Source of the DNA: Treponema sp.
GTDB lineage: Bacteria > Spirochaetota > Spirochaetia > Treponematales > Treponemataceae
DNA length: 64,000 nucleotides
Assembly (NCBI GenBank): GCA_016281495.1
Contig: JAEEIU010000003.1
Coordinates: 1-64,000, forward strand
Direction: 5' to 3'
In this document: positions 44,407 to 53,605 of the stretch, in pieces
How positions within the stretch are numbered: position 1 is the stretch's first letter
Layout of the letters: each line of letters starts with the position of its first letter
Notes under the pieces: model-generated
Database searches by the model: none
Seen by the model: only the letters and a program-made list of their open reading frames with translations
Told to the model about the DNA's origin: nothing
Position numbers and translations under genes: made by a program

Positions 44407-46914
44407 CTAGCCGCATATGCTCTGTGCATACTTAACGCTTTCCATGGCATCCTTGGTGTAGGCATCGGCGTGGATTTTGTCGGCATATTCCTGATTCAAC
44501 ACGGCACCACCCACAAACACCTTGCACCAGGGGGCATCCTTGTGTATCAGCTTTATCGTCTCTTCCATCGCGCCTACTGTCGTTGTCATTAATGCTGAAA
44601 GTCCTGCAAGAGGGGCATGTTCCTTTATGACTGCATCAAGAATTGTTTCCGGCGGAACATCCTTTCCCAAATCGATTACGCGGAACGAATAGTTTTCCAA
44701 CAAGACCTTGACGATGTTCTTTCCTATGTCGTGAATGTCTCCCTTGACTGTTGCAATTACAATCGGGCCCTTCTTTTCTCCGGCAACACCCTTCTTTTCC
44801 AGTTCGGCCTTTATCACTGCAAACGCTTCTTTTGCCGCATCTGCCGCCATCAACAGCTGAGGAAGATATGCCTTTTTGTTTTCAAAGTCTTTACCGATTA
44901 TGTCCAGCGCAGGAATGATTTTTGTATTGATTACGTCCATTGCGCTCATTGGCTCTGAACCGTCACCGCCCGTAAGCAAGCTGAGTGTCTCTGTCTTTGC
45001 GTTTTCCTTGAGTCCCTTTACGATTGCCTTTGTAAGAGGATGAAGTGAATCATCTGTTCTTGACGCAGCATTTTTGTTTTGCCCTCCTGAACCTGATGCC
45101 GGGACATTTACTGCCACAGTTGATTCGTACTTTCCTGCAAAATCGATGTAGCCCAGGCACTGTGCATCCAGACCAGAAAGTGTTTTAAAGCATGTCCATG
45201 CCTTCATCATTTCTGTTGCATTGGGATTCATGATTGCAGCACTAAGACCGTTCTGCATCGCCATCGTAAAGAAAATCGAAGTGATGTGTTCGCGTAACGG
45301 AAGTCCAAACGAAACATTTGAAATGCCAAGCGAAGTAAGCCCGTTCTTTTTTTCATGAACATATTTCACAGTTGCAAGGGTTGCCACACCGGCCTGATCA
45401 TCGGCACTGACAGTCATCGCAAGGGGATCTATGATTATGTCTTCCTTACTGATTCCGTATTTGGCCGCTTCAGAATAGAGCCTTTCTACAATTTGAATTC
45501 TTCCTTCCGCTGTTTCCGGGATTCCGTTTTCATCAAGTGCAAGGGCAACAACCATTCCGCCATATTTTTTCACAAGAGGGAACACTTGCTTCATCACTTC
45601 CTGCTTTCCGTTTACAGAATTGATGAGCGGTTTTCCGTTATAAATCCTCAGGGCCTTTTCCATTGTAACAGGATCAGAAGTATCTATCTGCAGCGGCAAG
45701 TCCGTTACCGCCTGAAGTTCCTTTATGACCGCCTGCATCATCTTGCATTCATCAATTTCTGGAAGTCCCACATTTACATCAAGAACCTGAGCGCCCTTTT
45801 CTTCCTGAGTCAAACCCTCGTTCAAAATGTATGCCATGTCGTTGTCGGTCAGGGCCTGCTTGAGCTTCTTTTTTCCCGTAGGATTGATTCGTTCACCGAT
45901 GAGTACAGGAGGATTTTTACCGCCGAATTCAACAAGTCTTGTTCCAGATGTAATCACAGATTTCTTTGGGGCATTCGGTTTGTTGAATGAATCTAATGCA
46001 CCAACTTTCTGAACCAGCTGTTTTATGAACGTGGGATTTGTTCCGCAGCAACCTCCCGCAATCATTGCACCCTGCCTGCAGAATTCACTTACGATGTCAG
46101 AGAATTCTTCCGCACCAACATCGTAAACCGTATGTCCATTTTCACTTTTTGGCAGTCCCGCATTCGGCTTTACCAGAACAGGAAGTGTCGTTGATTCAAG
46201 AAGTCGTGCAACTATCGGCTTCATCTGTTCAGGTCCAAGGCTACAGTTAAGTCCAAGTGCCGAAACCCCAAGACTTTCCAGAACCGCCGCACATATCTCC
46301 GGGGAACTTCCGGTCAGCGTTTTCTGTCCCTCGTCGTAAACCATGGATGCCACAATCGGAATGTCTTTTCCTGCCGCTTCCATCGCTTCTTTTGCCGCAA
46401 TAACCGCCGCCTTTGCCTCATACAGATCGTTCATTGTTTCTATGAGGATCAAATCGGGGTTGTTTTTTATTCCTGCCTCAAATGTTTGCTTGAACAGGGT
46501 GACGCAATCTTCAAACTCAAGGTCGCCGAGTGGCTTTAAAAGTTTTCCGCATGAACCGATGTCAAATGCTATGAAACGGGGCACACTTTCGGTTCCATCT
46601 TCCTTTTCCTTTTGAATTATCATTGAACGCGCTTTTTCCGCATTCTTAAACGCCGCATCTATGACCTGCCCAACGCTGTATTTCCCGTCCTGTCCTGTGA
46701 ATTTTGTAACAAATGCACCAAAGGTATTCGTGTTGATTATGTTTGAACCCGCAAGATAATATCCGTATCCAAGCTGAACGATTTTCTCCGGCTGTTCGAC
46801 ATTCCAGTTTTCAGGAAGCTCGCCGGGCAACAATCCCTGTGCCTGCAGAACGGAGCCTGTTCCACCGTCAAAAAACAAGACCTGATTTCCCAAACATTCT
46901 CGAAAAGTTTTCAT
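44407..46914 (-). CDS. metH: Cobalamin-dependent methionine synthase, lacking the activation domain
   Basis: 835 residues: homocysteine-binding domain (~1-300, zinc ligands in GLNCS and MIAGGCCGTNP), methyltetrahydrofolate-binding pterin domain (~325-590, GERINPTGKKKLKQAL), helical cap and B12 domain (~640-835, with GDIHDIGKNIV carrying the cobalt-ligating His). The C-terminal SAM-binding reactivation domain of E. coli MetH (~1227 residues) is absent and is supplied by the gene just upstream on the same strand. It methylates homocysteine to methionine. A BtuFCD-like importer is divergent from this pair, which fits a need for B12. Confidence 0.93.
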   Translation of the reverse strand: MKTFRECLGNQVLFFDGGTGSVLQAQGLLPGELPENWNVEQPEKIVQLGYGYYLAGSNIINTNTFGAFVTKFTGQDGKYSVGQVIDAAFKNAEKARSMIIQKEKEDGTESVPRFIAFDIGSCGKLLKPLGDLEFEDCVTLFKQTFEAGIKNNPDLILIETMNDLYEAKAAVIAAKEAMEAAGKDIPIVASMVYDEGQKTLTGSSPEICAAVLESLGVSALGLNCSLGPEQMKPIVARLLESTTLPVLVKPNAGLPKSENGHTVYDVGAEEFSDIVSEFCRQGAMIAGGCCGTNPTFIKQLVQKVGALDSFNKPNAPKKSVITSGTRLVEFGGKNPPVLIGERINPTGKKKLKQALTDNDMAYILNEGLTQEEKGAQVLDVNVGLPEIDECKMMQAVIKELQAVTDLPLQIDTSDPVTMEKALRIYNGKPLINSVNGKQEVMKQVFPLVKKYGGMVVALALDENGIPETAEGRIQIVERLYSEAAKYGISKEDIIIDPLAMTVSADDQAGVATLATVKYVHEKKNGLTSLGISNVSFGLPLREHITSIFFTMAMQNGLSAAIMNPNATEMMKAWTCFKTLSGLDAQCLGYIDFAGKYESTVAVNVPASGSGGQNKNAASRTDDSLHPLTKAIVKGLKENAKTETLSLLTGGDGSEPMSAMDVINTKIIPALDIIGKDFENKKAYLPQLLMAADAAKEAFAVIKAELEKKGVAGEKKGPIVIATVKGDIHDIGKNIVKVLLENYSFRVIDLGKDVPPETILDAVIKEHAPLAGLSALMTTTVGAMEETIKLIHKDAPWCKVFVGGAVLNQEYADKIHADAYTKDAMESVKYAQSICG

Positions 46915-46926
46915 ATTAATCCATCC

Positions 46927-47559
46927 TCATTCATTTTCGTTTTTATAAACACCTACAAACGCCGTCACAGATTTTTCAGGAGACATTATCAGCGTATCAT
47001 TCAGTGTCAGCGCAAGATTCTTCTGGCATTCCAAAAGTTCAAAAAAAGTTTTCTGCACCTCAAGCCCCACATCACCAAACCCCGGACTGTAACGTGGCTT
47101 TAAAAGATTTCCCTGGGCTTTTTCTTCTTCAAGCAAATAACCCATGAACATGTCGCAGTATTTTTCTATGAACATTGCACCAGCAGCCTGCATCATCACA
47201 GCCTTTGCGGGGTTTATCTTTGACTCTCTCTGAATTGCCTTATCAACACCAGGTCCCAGAGTCGCCGCAAACAGATATACAGAATGGCAGCCTTTAAGAT
47301 TGAGCGTAAGGTGATGGCTTTGGAGGCTCTTTCCTGCAAAACTGATTGTGTCATCCTCAGTAAGCTCCAACTGAAATCTGGAATACACCGACCGGCAGTT
47401 CATTTTTTCAGATACCAGTTCCACCGCACTTTGTGCAAGTTCCTTCATCTGCACATCATCGACATCATTCAACTTATGGCGTGCAAACCCTGCATACCTG
47501 TACAATTCCGAGTAGTCTGGTTCAATTTGCCCTGAATTCAACCTGTATTGAAAAATCAT
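46927..47559 (-). CDS. Methionine synthase reactivation protein (stand-alone MetH activation domain)
   Basis: 210 residues from ATG 47559 (AAGGAATA before it). RYSPGFGDVGLEVQ replaces the RPAPGYPACPDHTEK motif of the fused domain but follows the pattern of free-standing activation proteins in anaerobes. It likely binds SAM and helps re-methylate oxidised cob(II)alamin on MetH. It ends 12 bases before metH, so both are translated from one mRNA. Confidence 0.82.
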   Translation of the reverse strand: MIFQYRLNSGQIEPDYSELYRYAGFARHKLNDVDDVQMKELAQSAVELVSEKMNCRSVYSRFQLELTEDDTISFAGKSLQSHHLTLNLKGCHSVYLFAATLGPGVDKAIQRESKINPAKAVMMQAAGAMFIEKYCDMFMGYLLEEEKAQGNLLKPRYSPGFGDVGLEVQKTFFELLECQKNLALTLNDTLIMSPEKSVTAFVGVYKNENE

Positions 47560-47636
47560 TATTCCTTCCATAGAAGAATATAATCCATTCATTCATTTAT
47601 TGCAATAAATAAAAAATTCTACTATAGTATTTAATT

Positions 47637-48485
47637 ATGAAAGCACTTAGAAAGATTTTTTCACTATTCATCATCTTAACCCTGGTTTGTGGCTTTTCTT
47701 TTGCAGCCGACAAGAAGAATTCTAAGAACACAAAGTCTGAAGTTCGGATTGTAACGCTTGGACCTGCCGCAACGGAAATTGTTTTTGCCATTGGTGCACA
47801 GGATCAGCTTGTTGCAAGAACTGATTTGTGCGATTATCCTGCTGATGTTTCAAAATATCCGTCTGTTGGTGGATTTGCCGGAAACACGATCAGCCTTGAG
47901 GCAATCATTTCCTACGAGCCGACACTGGTTTATCTTTTTGCAGGAATGCATGATTACCTTGTTCAGCCGCTCAAGGACGCAGGCATTGAAGTTTATGTCT
48001 CAAACGCAGTTTCAATTGATGCCGTGAAAAAGGAAGTCCTGGACATAGGAAAACTCACAGGCCACACAAAAGAAGCACAGAAGGTCGTAAAGACAATGAA
48101 TGCAACTCTTGCCCGTACGGAAAAATACATCAAGTCAAAGAGCAAGGGAAAGACCGCTCCAAAGGTTTACTGGGAAGTCTGGAATAACCCCATGATGAGC
48201 GCAGGGAAAAATTCTTTCATGAACGACATCATTCAGAAAGCCGGCGGCAACAATATTTTTGGTAATTTGAACGAAGCATATCCAATGGTAAGCGAAGAAG
48301 CCGTTCTCCTTGCAGACCCGGATTACATTTTCTATTCTGGTGACGGAATGGGCGGTGGAAAGCCTAGCGAAATATTTGAACCAAAGGGTGGCGTTCATTA
48401 CATGGGTGATGACGACAGGTTTGTACGCTCAACTCCACGCTGTGTTGATGCCGTAGAAAAACTTGCAAAAATCCTCTGGCCGTAA
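47637..48485 (+). CDS. BtuF/FecB-type ABC substrate-binding protein (probably cobalamin)
   Basis: 282 residues with a cleavable signal peptide (KALRKIFSLFIILTLVCGFSFA). RIVTLGPAATEIVFAIGAQDQLVARTDLCDYP, SLEAIISYEPTLVY and LLADPDYIFYSGDG are the class III binding-protein pattern shared by BtuF and siderophore or heme binders. The nearby metH makes cobalamin the favoured ligand; iron chelates are the alternative. Ten bases separate it from the permease. Confidence 0.85.
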   Translation: MKALRKIFSLFIILTLVCGFSFAADKKNSKNTKSEVRIVTLGPAATEIVFAIGAQDQLVARTDLCDYPADVSKYPSVGGFAGNTISLEAIISYEPTLVYLFAGMHDYLVQPLKDAGIEVYVSNAVSIDAVKKEVLDIGKLTGHTKEAQKVVKTMNATLARTEKYIKSKSKGKTAPKVYWEVWNNPMMSAGKNSFMNDIIQKAGGNNIFGNLNEAYPMVSEEAVLLADPDYIFYSGDGMGGGKPSEIFEPKGGVHYMGDDDRFVRSTPRCVDAVEKLAKILWP

Positions 48486-48494
48486 AATTCAAAC

Positions 48495-49508
48495 ATGAAA
48501 CAAAAACGTGCAGGGTGCATATCAGTCATCTGGAAGATTCTCCCCATTGTGGCCTTGATTCTTACCGGACTGATTGCGCTTTGCATCGGCACTAAATTCA
48601 TTTCACCACTGTCGGTGATTTTCCGAACTTGTTCCAAAACTGAACTTACAATCATTACAAGAATCAGGCTTCCTCGAATCCTTATCAGCATAATGTGCGG
48701 TGCACTCCTTGGTGGAACCGGCGCTGTGTTTCAGGGGTTTTTCCGCAACCCTCTTGCAGACCCTGGAATCATGGGTGTGTGTTCCGGTGCTACATTTGGG
48801 GCAGTGCTTTCTGGATTGATTCCGTTTGCAGCCATTCCATTCTTAAGTCCTGCAACCCTGTTTTCTTTTGCGGGGGCATTGCTTTCAGCATTTTGTGTTT
48901 TTCTTTTTTCCAAATTCTTCCGCGGAAACTCTAGCGTCACCCTGCTTTTGTCAGGAACCGCAATCGGAACTTTTTTTTCTGCCATCGCATCAATAATTCT
49001 TCTTACCCATGAAAGTGACCTGCATTCATTTTACGTGTGGACGACAGGAAGCTTTAATGCAAAGGGCTGGAAGGAATTTTCCGTCTTTATAATTCCGTCA
49101 GTTATTTCCCTTGTCCTTCTTGAATTTTCCGCACGCCACCTTGATGTTCTTGTATGTGGGGAAGATTCAGCCAGGACATTCGGGCTCAACTATAAATTCT
49201 TAAGGAACTACACTTTGATTTCGGGTTCCCTTGCCGCAAGCTGTGCAGTATGTTCAGGAGGAATCATTTCTTTTGTTGGATTGATTGCACCCCACATTGC
49301 ACGAAAGATTTACGGTCCCATGCACAGGACCCTGATATTCCAGAGCATGGTTTACGGTGGCCTTCTTATGCTTACCGCAGACACCCTTGCCCGAACTGTT
49401 GTTGCCCCGTCAGAGCTACCGGTTGGAATCATCACATCACTGGTTGGAGTTCCATGCTTTATGGTTGTCCTTGTCAAAATGAGCGGAACAAAAGGAAGTG
49501 CAAAATGA
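48495..49508 (+). CDS. BtuC/FecCD-type ABC permease
   Basis: 337 residues, about ten membrane helices. RLPRILISIMCGALLGGTGAVFQGFFRNPLADPGIMGVCSGA is the N-terminal hallmark and GGIISFVGLIAPHIARKI the coupling-helix motif. The stop overlaps the ATPase start (ATGA). Partner of the binding protein and ATPase on both sides. Confidence 0.92.
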   Translation: MKQKRAGCISVIWKILPIVALILTGLIALCIGTKFISPLSVIFRTCSKTELTIITRIRLPRILISIMCGALLGGTGAVFQGFFRNPLADPGIMGVCSGATFGAVLSGLIPFAAIPFLSPATLFSFAGALLSAFCVFLFSKFFRGNSSVTLLLSGTAIGTFFSAIASIILLTHESDLHSFYVWTTGSFNAKGWKEFSVFIIPSVISLVLLEFSARHLDVLVCGEDSARTFGLNYKFLRNYTLISGSLAASCAVCSGGIISFVGLIAPHIARKIYGPMHRTLIFQSMVYGGLLMLTADTLARTVVAPSELPVGIITSLVGVPCFMVVLVKMSGTKGSAK

Positions 49509-50257
49509 TAGAAGTAAAAAACCTTTGCGCTTCATACAACGGAACAGCTGTTTTTGAAAACCTTTCCTTTACCTTACAAGACAAAAGCTTTACTGCCCTG
49601 TGCGGAAAAAACGGTTCCGGGAAAAGTACATTGCTTTCCTTGATTGCAGGAATCATCCCCGATGGCCTTAAACATTCAGGGGGAATTCTATTGGATGGGA
49701 AAGACGTCTTTAAGATGAAGAGGGAAGAAGCGGCACAAAAGATTTCGTTCCTACTGCAAAGTGAAAACCCCGCATGGAATTTTTCTGTACGCCAGTTTGT
49801 TGAAACAGGCCTCTATGCATTTGGAAGAATGAGCCAGTCTGAATGTGATGCCGCAGTAAACGAAGCCCTGGGAAAAACAGGAATACCAGACTTTGCCGAT
49901 AAAAAAATCATGAACCTTTCCGGTGGGGAATTTCAAAAATGCCGTCTTGCCCGATGCTTTGTACAAAAGACAAAAACCATTCTTTTTGATGAACCCGCAG
50001 AAAAACTGGACCTTCCGTTTCAGCTCAAATTTCTTGAACAAATCAGCATGCTTGAAAAAACAATCATCTTTTCCATCCACGACCTGAATACCGCATCCTT
50101 TTTTGCCACAGATTTTCTTTTACTTTCAAACGGTAAGCTGATTCAAGCAGACAGGGATACAATCTTTAACCAGGAACTCCTTTCCACCGCATTTAACACC
50201 AAGTCCACAGTGTTTGAGCACCCCGTCAAAAAAGTCCCCCAGGTTTTGTTTTTGTAA
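49505..50257 (+). CDS. BtuD/FecE-type ABC ATPase
   Basis: 250 residues from ATG 49505, coupled to the permease stop. Walker A GKNGSGKST, signature LSGGEFQKCRLAR, Walker B TILFDEP and switch His in SIHDLN. The D-loop reads AEKLD in place of SALD, a mild departure. Closest to cobalamin and iron-complex importers. A longer frame upstream lies over the permease and is not used. Confidence 0.9.
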   Translation: MIEVKNLCASYNGTAVFENLSFTLQDKSFTALCGKNGSGKSTLLSLIAGIIPDGLKHSGGILLDGKDVFKMKREEAAQKISFLLQSENPAWNFSVRQFVETGLYAFGRMSQSECDAAVNEALGKTGIPDFADKKIMNLSGGEFQKCRLARCFVQKTKTILFDEPAEKLDLPFQLKFLEQISMLEKTIIFSIHDLNTASFFATDFLLLSNGKLIQADRDTIFNQELLSTAFNTKSTVFEHPVKKVPQVLFL

Positions 50258-50267
50258 AAAGGCAGGC

Positions 50268-51047
50268 TTACAGTATAATCGCTCCGGCTAGAACGAGGCC
50301 TCCGATCAGGATGAAGACAAAGTCGCGGAGGTGCATCTTGTAAGATTTGGTGCAGCATGCCCTTGTGCGAAGATAAAAGCCACGCAATTCGGCGGCGGTT
50401 GCAGTTGATTCAATTTTGCGTACGGAAGAAATCAGCAGCGGGAAACACAACGGCAGAATCATGCCCACTTTCTTGAACGGATTCTTTATTTCAAAATCAA
50501 CACCCCTGGCCTGCTGGGATTCGATGATTCCGCTCATCTCCACAGAAAAAACAGGAATAAAACGTATTGCACTTGTAAAGGTAAACGCAAACTTATACGG
50601 AATGTGAAGGTACTTTACCATCGCATTTGAAAGGTCGTTCAGGTTTGTGACGGAAATCAAGATTGAAAGAGGCAGTGTTGCTCCAATCAACCTGAGAACA
50701 AGAAGAAGTCCATTTTGAACCGCTATGTCTGTGATTGCAAAACTTCCTATCTTGAACAGAGGCTCACCTTTTCTTATGACGAGCAGCTGAAGGATGAACA
50801 GAAAGATTGACATTTTGACCAGTCCCTTGAGGATGCCGAGGGTCCTGAGCAAAAGACCGTTTCCATGACGGCCGGAATTTCCTGCCACTGCAAGAAGAAT
50901 GTTAAAGACAAGTATGCCAATCAGGTAAAAGAAATTGGATGAGCAGAATGAAGCGGCACAAATCAAAATTGAAACAAGGATTTTTACAAGCGGATGCATC
51001 TTATGGAGTATGGACTCGCCGGGCAGATAATCTAAGAAACCTTTCAT
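50268..51047 (-). CDS. ecfT: ECF transporter transmembrane subunit EcfT
   Basis: 259 residues, about five to six helices. GESILHKMHPLVKILVSI is the N-terminal EcfT pattern. The cytoplasmic coupling motifs are degenerate but include ESQQARGVDFE (first Ala-Arg-Gly motif) and TAAELRGFYLRTR (second). It links the EcfA ATPase to the S component. It directly follows ecfA (one-base gap) and converges on the BtuD gene with a 10-base gap. Confidence 0.9.
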   Translation of the reverse strand: MKGFLDYLPGESILHKMHPLVKILVSILICAASFCSSNFFYLIGILVFNILLAVAGNSGRHGNGLLLRTLGILKGLVKMSIFLFILQLLVIRKGEPLFKIGSFAITDIAVQNGLLLVLRLIGATLPLSILISVTNLNDLSNAMVKYLHIPYKFAFTFTSAIRFIPVFSVEMSGIIESQQARGVDFEIKNPFKKVGMILPLCFPLLISSVRKIESTATAAELRGFYLRTRACCTKSYKMHLRDFVFILIGGLVLAGAIIL

Positions 51048-51048
51048 C

Positions 51049-52818
51049 TTACTTCACCTCTTTAATTCTATTTATCATTTCATCTGCAGTAAACACATCG
51101 TTGAATGCATTTCCCAAAAGCATTGACACCTGTGCAATTTGTGGAGGAAGAAGGCGTGCCCTTTCCAACAGAGGCCTGTCGCCAAGTACGGTTCGGGTTT
51201 CATCTTCCGCAAGTATTTCTCCGCGGTTCATCACGATGATTGTCTTTGCAAAGTCAAGGACAACTTCCATATCGTGGCATACCATGATTACCGTTGTTCC
51301 CTTATTGTTCAGCTCTGCAATCTTTCCCATCACTTCCATGCACTCACGGTAATCAAGTCCGGTGGTCGGTTCATCAAGAATCAAAATCTCCGGGTTGAGT
51401 GCGATAAGGCATGCAAGGCACAGTCTCTGGCGCTGGCCACGGCTCATGTTGAACGGCTCGCTGTCACCGTCAAAGCCAAATTCGTTGAGCGTATCCGTTA
51501 CACGCTTTTCTATCTCGTCCTGTGGAATGCCGTTGTTCTTTAGGCTGAATGCAATTTCTTCGCGGACTGTTGCACAGCAGATCTGGCGGTCCGGGTTTTG
51601 GAAAAGGAATCCTATGTGTTTTGCAAGCGAGCTTACCTTGCGTTTCTTTGTGCTTTCACCCAGGACAAGTACGTCACCGCTGGAAGGTTTTAGAAGACCG
51701 TTGCACAGTTTTGAGAATGTGGATTTTCCCGCACCGTTTGAACCGATTATCGAAATGAAGTCGCCCTTTTTCACCTTTACGTTAAGGTTATGGACATTTG
51801 CTGTTTCATTGTAAGAGAATGCGACATTCTGAAATTCAAGAACGGCATTGTCATCAGGGGCAGAATTACCGGTCAGGCTTGAGAATGACATGTCTGTGCC
51901 TTTGTTTTTATCGGACTTTCGTGTAGCCGTGTAAGCCACCTGATTGCCCTTTGTTGAATCAATCTTTGCGGCTTTCTTTATGAAATCTGCGGCTTCTTCT
52001 GCATTCAGGCAGATGCTGTCTTCGCTCTTCATGTTTTTTGGAACGAGGTTTTCTTCAACCATCTTTGCCGTAAGAGTTAAAACACGCGGACAATTTATGC
52101 CTGCTTCTTCCATTTCTTTTTTATGGGTCAGCGTACTCCTGATTTCGCCATAGTGGACGCATGTTCCTTTTTCAAGAACAATCAGTTTTTTTACAAACTC
52201 ACACAGGAGCATGATTTTCTGTTCGGCAACAACAATCGTAATGCCCTTTTCTTCGTTGAGTTTTTTCAACAGCGTGAATATCTGAACTGAAGATGCAGGG
52301 TCAAGCTCGCCTGTGGGTTCATCAAGAACTAGAACATCTGGTTCAAGGGCAAGAATCGCCGCAATAACAAGCTTTTGTTTTTGTCCGCCGCTCAGGGAAG
52401 ATATTTCCTTGTGACGGAGCTCTGTTATGCCCAGAGTCTCAAGCGAATCTACAATCCTTTTTTCAATCTGATCAGCTGGAATGCCAAAGTTTTCCAGACC
52501 AAACAGGATTTCATCTTCTACAAAATAGCCTGTAATCTGGCTTTCGATATCCTGAAACACAGAACCGACTTTCAGGGCAAGTTTTCCCGCATCAATATCA
52601 AAAGTATCGGTACCGTCAACCTTTACGCTGCCGTAAAAATCTCCCTCGTAATGGTGTGGAATAAGGCCGTTCAAGCAGTTGCATAAGCTTGTCTTTCCAG
52701 CTCCTGATTCTCCGATGATTCCTACAAATCCGCCTTTTTCTATTGTAAGCGAAATTTTCTCCAGTGCATTCTTTTTTGAACCGGAATATCTGAATGTCAG
52801 TTCCTGTATTTCTATCAT
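51049..52818 (-). CDS. ecfA: ECF transporter ATPase, EcfA and EcfA' fused in one chain
   Basis: 589 residues with two full ABC domains joined by a ~50-residue linker. Domain 1 (~1-275): GESGAGKTS, LSGGQKQK, VLVLDEPTGELDP, VAEQ in place of the switch HD. Domain 2 (~330-589): GSNGAGKST, MSRGQRQR (variant signature), ILILDEPTTGLD, MVCHD. Fusion of the two ECF ATPases is known in some genomes. The operon order S component - EcfA - EcfT is a dedicated (group I) arrangement. Confidence 0.93.
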   Translation of the reverse strand: MIEIQELTFRYSGSKKNALEKISLTIEKGGFVGIIGESGAGKTSLCNCLNGLIPHHYEGDFYGSVKVDGTDTFDIDAGKLALKVGSVFQDIESQITGYFVEDEILFGLENFGIPADQIEKRIVDSLETLGITELRHKEISSLSGGQKQKLVIAAILALEPDVLVLDEPTGELDPASSVQIFTLLKKLNEEKGITIVVAEQKIMLLCEFVKKLIVLEKGTCVHYGEIRSTLTHKKEMEEAGINCPRVLTLTAKMVEENLVPKNMKSEDSICLNAEEAADFIKKAAKIDSTKGNQVAYTATRKSDKNKGTDMSFSSLTGNSAPDDNAVLEFQNVAFSYNETANVHNLNVKVKKGDFISIIGSNGAGKSTFSKLCNGLLKPSSGDVLVLGESTKKRKVSSLAKHIGFLFQNPDRQICCATVREEIAFSLKNNGIPQDEIEKRVTDTLNEFGFDGDSEPFNMSRGQRQRLCLACLIALNPEILILDEPTTGLDYRECMEVMGKIAELNNKGTTVIMVCHDMEVVLDFAKTIIVMNRGEILAEDETRTVLGDRPLLERARLLPPQIAQVSMLLGNAFNDVFTADEMINRIKEVK

Positions 52819-52820
52819 GA

Positions 52821-53375
52821 TTATTCTTCCACTATCTTTTTCTTCATTGCCTTCATCAACGGAACATAAAGTGCCGCTACGATGATTGCGTTGAGTGTTG
52901 CAGTTCCAAGTACGATCGGTACATAAGCCGCCATCGCAGAAGGATCAGACTTGATGAACACAAAGAGGAGGACAGTATAAAGTCCGCCGGAAATAACCGT
53001 ACTGATGAATGTTGCCACAGCCGCAAGAACGATTTTTCCCGCCTTTGTTTTTGCCGGAATGTAAATCAAAAGTCCCATTGCAAGTGCACCCGCCGCTTCT
53101 GAAGCGAAGTTCAGGTATGGAGTTCCCGGGTAGAACTGGCAGATTGCTCCAGCGATAAGACCGATGATCAGGCTGTAGTAAATCTTTGGCCTGATGATTA
53201 CAATTGCCATACAATACATTGCGATGATGAAATTCGGCTTCATTCCAAACAGGTTGATGTATGTACCGACAAAAAACTTAAGTACAGCACCGGCTGCAAG
53301 AAGTACTGCCGTCAAAAGCAGGTCCTGAAGGCTGATGCCCTTTTTCTCTGATTGTTTCAATTCTCTCTTTTCCAT
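52821..53375 (-). CDS. ECF S component, TrpP-like (possible tryptophan transporter)
   Basis: 184 residues, five to six helices, from ATG 53375 with an AGGGGA site; the longer frame to 53459 passes through an operator-like palindrome. INLFGMKPNFIIAMYCMAIVI and the FYPGTPYLNF loop resemble the TrpP family (GMKPD...) of tryptophan transporters. The S component binds the ligand; EcfT and EcfA drive uptake. Tryptophan is a reasonable guess strengthened by a TrpR-like dyad in the promoter, but another ligand cannot be excluded. Confidence 0.75.
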   Translation of the reverse strand: MEKRELKQSEKKGISLQDLLLTAVLLAAGAVLKFFVGTYINLFGMKPNFIIAMYCMAIVIIRPKIYYSLIIGLIAGAICQFYPGTPYLNFASEAAGALAMGLLIYIPAKTKAGKIVLAAVATFISTVISGGLYTVLLFVFIKSDPSAMAAYVPIVLGTATLNAIIVAALYVPLMKAMKKKIVEE

Positions 53376-53439
53376 TTTGGTTTCCCCTAACAAGTTATTT
53401 TGTTCTTCATGAAGGCAACAGGAAGCATTACCGCCTCTT

Positions 53440-53478
53440 GTTACTATAAGTAGTAACATATTTTAATGTTCTTGTCAA
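53440..53478 (-). promoter_or_regulatory. Promoter and 18-bp dyad operator of the ECF operon
   Basis: GTTACTATAAGTAGTAAC (53440-53457) is a perfect 7-bp inverted repeat with a 4-bp centre. A consensus -35 TTGACA (53473-53478, minus strand) lies just upstream, so the dyad covers the expected -10 and start site. Its length and half-site spacing recall TrpR operators (GTACTAG...CTAGTAC). Confidence 0.65.
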
Positions 53479-53605
53479 TAGAAACAATAAAAATATTTTA
53501 AAAATTTTTCTTTTGATTAAACAAGCAGGCAATCTTGTGTTATAATATTAGTAAATAACTGTTTTTATTTAAAAAACTCAAAGAAACTGAAAATTAAATG
53601 AGGTT

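Noticed and set aside
47560-47636. Cobalamin riboswitch between metH and the BtuF-like gene
   Set aside because: The gap is only 77 bp and lacks the B12-box; too short for the structure.
53376-53459. N-terminal extension of the TrpP-like protein to 53459
   Set aside because: It would translate through the operator palindrome and has no ribosome binding site; the ATG at 53375 has one.
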